From: Methanolinea sp. UBA277
GTDB lineage: Archaea; Halobacteriota; Methanomicrobia; Methanomicrobiales; Methanospirillaceae
Assembly: GCA_002499905.1 (NCBI GenBank)
Contig: DANP01000026.1
Span: 1 to 38,024 of the forward strand
Length of the DNA stretch: 38,024 nucleotides
Direction of reading: 5' to 3'
This document shows positions 32,135 to 38,024 of this stretch, piece after piece (position 1 is the stretch's first letter; each line of letters starts with the position of its first letter). The translations under genes and the position numbers were made by a program. The notes under the pieces were generated by a model. It saw nothing but the letters and a program-made list of their open reading frames with translations. It was not told the origin of the DNA and ran no database searches.

Positions 32135-34066
32135 TCACTCCGCCCCCCGTTCCTTCAGGCTCCGGATCCGGTCACGGATGCGGATGGCCTCCTCGAACTC
32201 GAGGTTCTCGGCGGCAACTTTCATCTTCGCCTCAAGATCCACGACGAGGTTCGGGATATCCTGCCGCGGGATATGCCGGGTATCTTTCAGGTCAACCTCC
32301 TTCTCCGGGATCGCCTTGATGATGGTCTCCGGCCGGATGTTATGGACCCGGTTGTACTCCTTCTGGAGGGCTCTCCTCCGTTCGGTCTCTGATACCGCCT
32401 CGCGGATGGAATCGGTGACCGAATCAGCGTAGAGGACGACCCTGGCATTGACATTCCGTGCCGCCCTCCCGATGATCTGGATGAGACTCCGGGCGTCGCG
32501 GAGGAACCCCTCCTTGTCGGCATCGAGGATCCCGATAAATCCCACCTCCGGGATATCAAGCCCTTCCCGCAGCAGGTTGATTCCCACCAGGACATCGAAC
32601 TTTCCGAGCCGGAGCTGCCGGATGATCTCCGTACGCTCCAGGGTGTCGATCTCCGAATGGAGGTAGCGGGTCCTGATCCCCTTTCCGGCAAGGAATTCAG
32701 TCAGTTCCTCGGCAAGCCGCTTGGTCAGCGTGGTGAGCAGGATCCGGTCACCGCGGCCGATCGCGGTCCTGATCTCCTGCATCACATCATCGGTCTGGCC
32801 GGCAATCGGGCGGATCTCTACGACAGGGTCGACCAGTCCGGTCGGGCGGATGATCTGCTCGACCACCTGAGATGAGACCGAGAGTTCGTACGGTGCCGGG
32901 GTTGCCGAGACGAAGATGACATGGCGCATGTACTGCTCAAACTCGCGGAACATCAGGGGGCGGTTGTCAAAGGCGCTCGGCAGGCGGAACCCGTAGTCGA
33001 CGAGGGCCTGCTTCCGTGACCGGTCACCCCGGTACATTCCGTGGAGCTGGGGGATCGTCTGGTGGCTCTCATCGATAAAGAGGAGGAAATCCTCAGGGAA
33101 GTAGTCGAGGAGACAGTAGGGCTTCTCTCCCGGTTTGCGGAAATCGAAGTGCCGGGAGTAGTTCTCGATCCCCTTGCAGGTTCCGGTCTCCTCGATCATC
33201 TCGAGGTCGTAGCGTGTCCGCTGCTCCAGGCGGTGTGATTCCAGCATCCCGAGCTCGGGGAGGCGCTGCTCCAGCTCCTCGCGGATCGAGCCGAGAGCCA
33301 GCTTCTGGAGCTCCGGAGGGATGACATAGTGCCGGGCCGGAAAGACGTAGAAGTATGACATCTTCTCCACCAGGGTTCCGGTGGTCCGGTCGATCTCCGA
33401 AATGCGGTCGATCTCGTCCCCGAAGAGCTCGATCCTGATGATGTTGTTGAAGTATCCGGGGACCAGATCGATGGTGTCCCCCTTCACCCGGAACCGTCCG
33501 GGAACCAGTTCGAGGTCGTTTCTCTCGTACAGGCTGGAGATCAGGCTGGTGAGCAGATCCTTCCGGCTGATCCGGTCCCCGACACTGAGCTCGAACCCCA
33601 TGTTCCGGTAGTGCTCCGGCCGGCCAAGCCCGTAGATGCAGGATACCGAGGCGACAATGATGACGTCGCTCCGGGAGAGGACCGATGCGGTGGCCGACAG
33701 GCGGAGCTGCTCGATCCTGGGATTGATCTGGGCATCCTTCTCGATGTACTGGTCCTTCTGGGGGATGTAGGACTCGGGCTGGTAGTAATCGTAGTAGGAG
33801 ACGAAGTACTCGACCCGGTTTTCGGGGAAGAACTCTTTGAATTCATTCCAGAGCTGGGCGGCGAGGGTCTTGTTGTGGGCGATGACCAGGGCCGGTTTCT
33901 GCACCCGGTCGATCACATTGGCCATGGTATAGGTCTTTCCCGACCCGGTCACCCCGAGCAGGGTCTGGAAGCGTTCATCGCGGTTCAGGCCTTCGACCAG
34001 CTTCCCGATGGCCTCCGGCTGGGAGCCGCGGGGGGGGAACGGTGCATGGAGCGAGAATTCGCTCAT
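32135..34066 (-). CDS. uvrB: Excinuclease ABC subunit B
   Basis: A 643-residue helicase-like damage-verification subunit. Walker A GVTGSGKT is about residues 38-45. The damage-probing beta-hairpin lies in YFVSYYDYYQPESYIPQKD. The DEAD-type motif is in LLFIDESHQT, motif VI in QIIGRAARNVNAR, and a C-terminal UVR motif (KMKVAAENLEFEEAIRIRD) binds UvrC. UvrB receives the lesion from UvrA and positions UvrC for the two cuts. Last gene of the A-C-B operon; its ATG overlaps the uvrC stop by four bases (ATGA). Length and motifs are standard, bacterial in type. Confidence 0.97.
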   Translation of the reverse strand: MSEFSLHAPFPPRGSQPEAIGKLVEGLNRDERFQTLLGVTGSGKTYTMANVIDRVQKPALVIAHNKTLAAQLWNEFKEFFPENRVEYFVSYYDYYQPESYIPQKDQYIEKDAQINPRIEQLRLSATASVLSRSDVIIVASVSCIYGLGRPEHYRNMGFELSVGDRISRKDLLTSLISSLYERNDLELVPGRFRVKGDTIDLVPGYFNNIIRIELFGDEIDRISEIDRTTGTLVEKMSYFYVFPARHYVIPPELQKLALGSIREELEQRLPELGMLESHRLEQRTRYDLEMIEETGTCKGIENYSRHFDFRKPGEKPYCLLDYFPEDFLLFIDESHQTIPQLHGMYRGDRSRKQALVDYGFRLPSAFDNRPLMFREFEQYMRHVIFVSATPAPYELSVSSQVVEQIIRPTGLVDPVVEIRPIAGQTDDVMQEIRTAIGRGDRILLTTLTKRLAEELTEFLAGKGIRTRYLHSEIDTLERTEIIRQLRLGKFDVLVGINLLREGLDIPEVGFIGILDADKEGFLRDARSLIQIIGRAARNVNARVVLYADSVTDSIREAVSETERRRALQKEYNRVHNIRPETIIKAIPEKEVDLKDTRHIPRQDIPNLVVDLEAKMKVAAENLEFEEAIRIRDRIRSLKERGAE

Positions 34067-35613
34067 GCCAGCATCTCCTTTTTCCGGAGCAGCCGGTGGT
34101 AGGCGATGGCGAACCGGTGGGCCTCATCCCTGATCTCCTGGAGGTAGAGGGACCCCTTCTCCTTCCGGGAGAGCGGGAGGGGATGGGCCCGGCCCGGTGC
34201 GTAGATCGCCTCGTTCTTTTTTGCAAGAGCGATTACCGGAACCCCGAGCCCGAGTGCATTCAGTTCCTTCTGGGCGGCATGCATCTGGGTTTTCCCGCCG
34301 TCAATGAGGATGAGGTCAGGGAGATCGCCCCCTTCTCTCACCAGGCGGGTGTACCGTCTCCTGACAACCTCGGCGATGGATGCGGGGTCATCGATCCCTT
34401 CCACGGTTTTGATGCGGAACCGCCGGTAGTTTTTCTTTTCAGGCCGCCCGTCCCTGAACCGGACCATGGACCCCACCACCGACGATCCCGATATGTGGGA
34501 AATGTCAAAGCACTCGATGACCGCAGGAGGCGAATCGAGGGTCAGGGCTTCCTGGAGCTCGAGGATCTTTGCCTGGCCGCCGAGGTAAACGGCCTCGATA
34601 TTCCGGGCGACCAGGTCCAGGAGCCGTTTCTTGGCCCCGATCTTCGGGACGGTGACCGTGACCTTTTTCCCCTTCTTCACCGAGAGAAACCCGGAGAGCG
34701 AGTCACCGGAATCTTCCGGGATGATGAGCTCCGAGGGGACCGGGTAGTCGGAGTAGTACTGGACCAGGAACTCTTCAAGGAAGTCGGGGTGCCAGTCAAA
34801 GGAGTACTCGCTCTTGTTCCCGAGCGTTCCCCGGTAGACATTGAAGAGCATGAGGTGCACGGTACCGGCATGGACGGCGAAATTGATGATGTCCTCGTCA
34901 CCCTCCTTTCTCCGGGCGATGTCCTGACGCTCCGAGAGGCGTTCGAGCGCCCGGATCTGGTCGCGGAGCCGGAGGGCATGCTCGAACTGCTCTGACGCTG
35001 CCTCGGCACCCATTTCCTCCCGCAGCGAGGCGAGGAGTTCCCCGGTCTTTCCCTTCAGGACGAGCGAGGCTTTCCGCACCGCATCATCATACTGTTCCTG
35101 CGTCACTTCACCGATGCAGGGTGCACCGCAGGTGTGGATATGGTAGCGGAGACAGGCCCGCTTCGGGAGCTTCCTGCAGGTCCGCAGCCGGAAGGTCTTG
35201 CGCACCACATCGCGGACGTAGTCCCGTTCAGCGGCAGAGACGAAGGGGCCGAAGAAGAGCCCTTCACCGGTCGCCCTCCTGGCGATCCTGATGGCCGGAA
35301 AGGGTTCCGCGGTCAGCTGGATATAGGCGTACTGCTTTGCATCCCGGAGGTTGATGTTGAACCGCGGCTGGTGCTTCTTGATCAGGGAATTTTCCAGGAT
35401 GAGGGCTTCGACTTCTGTGCCGGTGACGATGAAGTCGAGATCGGCTGCTGCCTCGAGCATCATCCGGGTCTTCTGATCGAGGCCACTCTGCCGGAAGTAG
35501 CTTGACACCCGTTTTTTCAGGTCTTTTGCCTTCCCTACATAGAGGATCCCGCCATCACCCCCGGTGAAGAGGTAGCAGCCGGGGTCATGGGGGAGGGGAG
35601 GCGGGGCAATCAT
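34063..35613 (-). CDS. uvrC: Excinuclease ABC subunit C, lacking the C-terminal HhH region
   Basis: A 516-residue nuclease. The N-terminal GIY-YIG domain (GCYLF, ILYVGKAKDLKKR) makes the 3' cut. A cysteine-rich segment (KLPKRACLRYHIHTCGAPC) follows, then a UVR motif (FEHALRLRDQIRALERL) that binds UvrB. The RNase H-like domain with ECFDISHISGSSVVGSM (about residue 367) makes the 5' cut, and its last acidic/histidine strand is in DEAHRFAIAYHR. The protein then ends within about ten residues. Typical bacterial UvrC is near 590-610 residues and ends in a double helix-hairpin-helix that binds DNA; that part is absent. Both ends overlap neighbours by four bases, so the short length is not a frame error at the operon junction. 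Confidence 0.95.
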   Translation of the reverse strand: MIAPPPLPHDPGCYLFTGGDGGILYVGKAKDLKKRVSSYFRQSGLDQKTRMMLEAAADLDFIVTGTEVEALILENSLIKKHQPRFNINLRDAKQYAYIQLTAEPFPAIRIARRATGEGLFFGPFVSAAERDYVRDVVRKTFRLRTCRKLPKRACLRYHIHTCGAPCIGEVTQEQYDDAVRKASLVLKGKTGELLASLREEMGAEAASEQFEHALRLRDQIRALERLSERQDIARRKEGDEDIINFAVHAGTVHLMLFNVYRGTLGNKSEYSFDWHPDFLEEFLVQYYSDYPVPSELIIPEDSGDSLSGFLSVKKGKKVTVTVPKIGAKKRLLDLVARNIEAVYLGGQAKILELQEALTLDSPPAVIECFDISHISGSSVVGSMVRFRDGRPEKKNYRRFRIKTVEGIDDPASIAEVVRRRYTRLVREGGDLPDLILIDGGKTQMHAAQKELNALGLGVPVIALAKKNEAIYAPGRAHPLPLSRKEKGSLYLQEIRDEAHRFAIAYHRLLRKKEMLA

Positions 35614-38024
35614 GGTTTTTCCAGCATCTTCTTCAGGAAGAGTCCGGTATAACTCTTCCCGTTCGAAGCGACTTCTTCAGGGGTACCGGTGGCGACCACG
35701 AAACCGCCGTCATCACCCCCGTCCGGACCGAGATCGATGATGTGGTCTGCCGACTTGATGACATCGAGGTTGTGTTCGATGACCACCACGGTGTTTCCCT
35801 TGTCTACCAGCTGGTTCAGGACGGCGATCAGTTTTTTCACATCGTGGAAGTGGAGGCCGGTGGTCGGTTCGTCGAGGAGGTAGAGGGTCTTTCCGGTGGC
35901 TTTCTTTGAGAGCTCCCGGGTGAGCTTGATGCGCTGGGCCTCTCCGCCCGAGAGGGTAGTCGAGCTCTGGCCGAGCTTGATGTAGTCGAGTCCGACAGCA
36001 GAGAGTGTCTCGAGCTTATGGCGGATGGACGGGATATTGGCGAAGATCTGGAGGGCCTCCTCGACGGTCATGTCCAGCACATCGGCGATCGATTTGCCCT
36101 TGTACTTCACTTCGAGCGTCTCCCGGTTGTACCGTCTGCCTCGGCACTCCTCGCACTCGATGTACACATCGGGCAGGAAGTTCATCTCGATCTTGATCAG
36201 GCCGTCCCCCTCGCAGGCTTCGCAACGGCCGCCTTTCAGGTTGAAGGAGAACCGGCCCGGTTTGTAGCCCCTGAGCTTCGCCTCCTTTGTCTCGGCAAAG
36301 ACCCGGCGGATCTCGTCGAAAACCTTGGTGTAGGTGGCCGGGTTGCTCCGCGGGGTCTTCCCGATCGGGCTCTGGTCGATCACGATCACCCTGTCGATTT
36401 CCGCATCGAACCCGAGTTCCCGGTAGACGCCGGGGGTGACCCGGGAATGGTAGAGCTTCTTCTGGAGGGCCTGGTACAGCGTATCGTAGATGAGGGTCGA
36501 CTTCCCGCTTCCTGATACCCCGGTGACGACCGTGAAGACCCCGAGGGGGATCTCCGCCGTGATGTCTTTCAGGTTGTTCTCCCGGCAGCCGGAGATCCGC
36601 AGGCACCGGTCATGCGGCCGCCGGTGATCGGGTGTTTCGATGGAGAGCGTTCCGGCCAGGTACTGGCCGGTGAGGGAGGTTTTGTTCCTGGTAATCTGGG
36701 TCGGGGTCCCCTGGGCCACGACATGGCCGCCGTGCAGGCCGGCGCCCGGGCCCATGTCCACGACGTAATCGGCGCTCCGGATGGTGTCCTCATCGTGCTC
36801 CACCACCACGAGGGTGTTTCCCAGGTCCCGCAATCGCCGGAGAGTGTCGATCAGCTTCTGGTTGTCTTTCTGGTGGAGTCCGATGGAGGGTTCATCGAGG
36901 ATGTAGAGAACGCCCATCAGGTTTGATCCGATCTGGGTGGCCAGGCGGATCCGCTGCGCCTCGCCGCCGGAGAGGCTGCCGGCGTTCCGGGAGAGGGTGA
37001 GGTAGCCGAGCCCGACCTTCTCGAGGAAGTCGAGCCGGCTGGTGATCTCCTTCAGGATCTGGCGGGCGATCTCCGCCTCCTTCTCGGTCAGTTCGAGATC
37101 GCGGAAGAAGCGGATGCATGCTGCGACCGACAGGTCGGTGATATCGATGATCGACCGGTCGTGAATCCTGACCGCCAGCACCTTCTCCTTCAGCCGCTTC
37201 CCCTGGCAGGTCGGGCAGGGCGAGATGCGCATGAACTTCTCGAGTTCCCGCTTCCGGTACTCGGACTGGGTCTGGTGGTAGAGCCGCTCGGACTGGGGGA
37301 CGAGCCCCTCCCATTCTCCGGTGTGGGCCCAATGGGCCTCACCGTTCTTCATGCTCATCGAGAACCGGATCCGGGCGTCCGACCCGTACATGAGGGCATG
37401 ATACTGCTCGGGCTTCAGGTCCTCAATCGCGGTGAAGATGGAGAACCCGTAGTGTTTTGCCACGGCGGCCAGGTACTGGCTCCGGTAACTGTCAAGGTAG
37501 TTCCGGTACAGGGCGACGGCGCCGTCGGCGATGGAGAGACTTTTATCCGGGATGATGAGGTCGGGGTCAAAGTCCATCCTGATGCCGAGCCCGTTGCAGT
37601 CTTCGCAGGCCCCGAACGGGCTGTTGAAGGAGAACATCCGCGGCTGGAGCTCCTCGAAGGTCATCCCGCAGACCGGGCAGGCCATGGTGGATGAGAAGAG
37701 TGACTCCTTCCCGCCTTCATCGACGGCGATGAGCAGCCCTCCCGATTTTGCCAGCGCGTTCTCGCAAGCCTCGACCAGCCGGGATCGGTCAGCGACGTCC
37801 AGCCGGTCGATCACCACCTCGATGTCATGCTTCCGGTACCGCTCGAGTGAGAACTCTTCATCAGTCCTCCGGATCTCCCCGTTGATCCTGACCCGCATGT
37901 AACCCTCCTGGTTCAGATCCTTCACCAGCTGCTGGTAGGTACCCTTCTTCTGCCGGACCACCGGGGCGAGGATGGTGATCATACCTTCCATGTCTGCGGC
38001 GATGAGGTCGGCGATCCGCTCCGG
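35610..38024 (-). CDS. uvrA: Excinuclease ABC subunit A, 5' end beyond the window
   Basis: The last 804 residues of UvrA; the frame continues past position 38024, so the N-terminal about 130 residues with the first Walker A are missing from view. Visible: two ABC signatures, LSGGEAQRIRLATQ (about 36920-36990) with LDEPSIGLH, and LSGGEAQRIKLTRE (about 35910-35970) with LDEPTTGLH. Also the second Walker A (VTGVSGSGKSTLI, about 36500) and zinc-finger cysteines (CPVCG...CEDCNG; CEACEG...CEECRG). UvrA dimers find bulky DNA lesions and load UvrB. Its stop overlaps the uvrC start by four bases. The ATG at 37991 is internal: homology continues upstream of it. Confidence 0.97.
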   Translation of the reverse strand, partial: PERIADLIAADMEGMITILAPVVRQKKGTYQQLVKDLNQEGYMRVRINGEIRRTDEEFSLERYRKHDIEVVIDRLDVADRSRLVEACENALAKSGGLLIAVDEGGKESLFSSTMACPVCGMTFEELQPRMFSFNSPFGACEDCNGLGIRMDFDPDLIIPDKSLSIADGAVALYRNYLDSYRSQYLAAVAKHYGFSIFTAIEDLKPEQYHALMYGSDARIRFSMSMKNGEAHWAHTGEWEGLVPQSERLYHQTQSEYRKRELEKFMRISPCPTCQGKRLKEKVLAVRIHDRSIIDITDLSVAACIRFFRDLELTEKEAEIARQILKEITSRLDFLEKVGLGYLTLSRNAGSLSGGEAQRIRLATQIGSNLMGVLYILDEPSIGLHQKDNQKLIDTLRRLRDLGNTLVVVEHDEDTIRSADYVVDMGPGAGLHGGHVVAQGTPTQITRNKTSLTGQYLAGTLSIETPDHRRPHDRCLRISGCRENNLKDITAEIPLGVFTVVTGVSGSGKSTLIYDTLYQALQKKLYHSRVTPGVYRELGFDAEIDRVIVIDQSPIGKTPRSNPATYTKVFDEIRRVFAETKEAKLRGYKPGRFSFNLKGGRCEACEGDGLIKIEMNFLPDVYIECEECRGRRYNRETLEVKYKGKSIADVLDMTVEEALQIFANIPSIRHKLETLSAVGLDYIKLGQSSTTLSGGEAQRIKLTRELSKKATGKTLYLLDEPTTGLHFHDVKKLIAVLNQLVDKGNTVVVIEHNLDVIKSADHIIDLGPDGGDDGGFVVATGTPEEVASNGKSYTGLFLKKMLEKP

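Noticed and set aside
1..38024. Possible prophage, insertion sequence, CRISPR array, tRNA or rRNA
   Set aside because: No transposase, integrase, phage structural gene, regularly spaced repeat or tRNA-like cloverleaf was noticed by reading; a covariance-model scan could still find a small RNA.

Overview
The window looks like a chromosomal segment from a euryarchaeal methanogen, most probably of the order Methanomicrobiales. This is an inference from gene content. Archaeal markers are aIF5A with a hypusine site, a Trm-G10-type tRNA methyltransferase, 6-phospho-3-hexuloisomerase, DUF4013 and DUF169 proteins, an archaeal-type PUA/PP-loop protein, and TATA-box promoters with very short leaders. 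Bacterial-type genes common in this lineage sit beside them: grpE-dnaK-dnaJ, purH and uvrABC. The large exported proteins with IPT/TIG-like and PKD repeats also fit this group. Coding DNA is GC-rich; the left end (about 1-1,200) and a gap near 26.3-27.0 kb are more AT-rich. I see no tRNA, rRNA, CRISPR array, insertion sequence or prophage.

Layout. 1-1,000: a membrane-protein fragment at the edge, a small exported protein, and an orphan C-terminal module of a surface protein. 1,206-4,869 (minus): a branched-chain amino-acid operon, leuA/cimA-ilvB-ilvN; the first gene lacks a usable in-frame start unless a one-base frameshift is assumed. 4,936-7,289 (minus): a DUF4013 membrane protein and purH. 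7,416-14,513 (plus): a PAPS-reductase-like protein, grpE-dnaK-dnaJ, a tRNA G10 methyltransferase and a PP2C phosphatase. 14,523-16,895 (minus): a DUF169 protein, then NAD kinase next to an inositol-monophosphatase-family phosphatase. 16,980-21,311: aIF5A, a divergent PEBP-family protein (minus), RNase HI, an Mrp/NBP35 ATPase with a tightly linked 102-residue protein, and an ACT-ACT-metallo-beta-lactamase fusion. 21,293-23,447 (minus): an M20 amidohydrolase and an orphan adenine DNA methyltransferase. 23,567-26,327 (plus): hxlB, an aminotransferase and an M42 aminopeptidase. 27,005-32,062: a 1,390-residue exported repeat protein and a Cys-rich exported protein. 32,135-38,024 (minus): uvrA (cut by the right edge)-uvrC-uvrB with 4-base overlaps.

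How the genes work together. Most are housekeeping: branched-chain amino-acid synthesis, purine synthesis, chaperoning, NAD(P) balance, ribose-phosphate supply, peptide turnover and nucleotide excision repair. The parts most worth a second look are the disrupted leuA/cimA start, the ACT-ACT-MBL fusion, the Mrp partner, the ten-repeat exported protein with one cysteine per repeat and its promoter with tandem inverted repeats, the PEBP protein with a rewritten ligand site, and the UvrC without its usual C-terminal DNA-binding tail. I do not see a clearly new multi-gene defence or mobile system.
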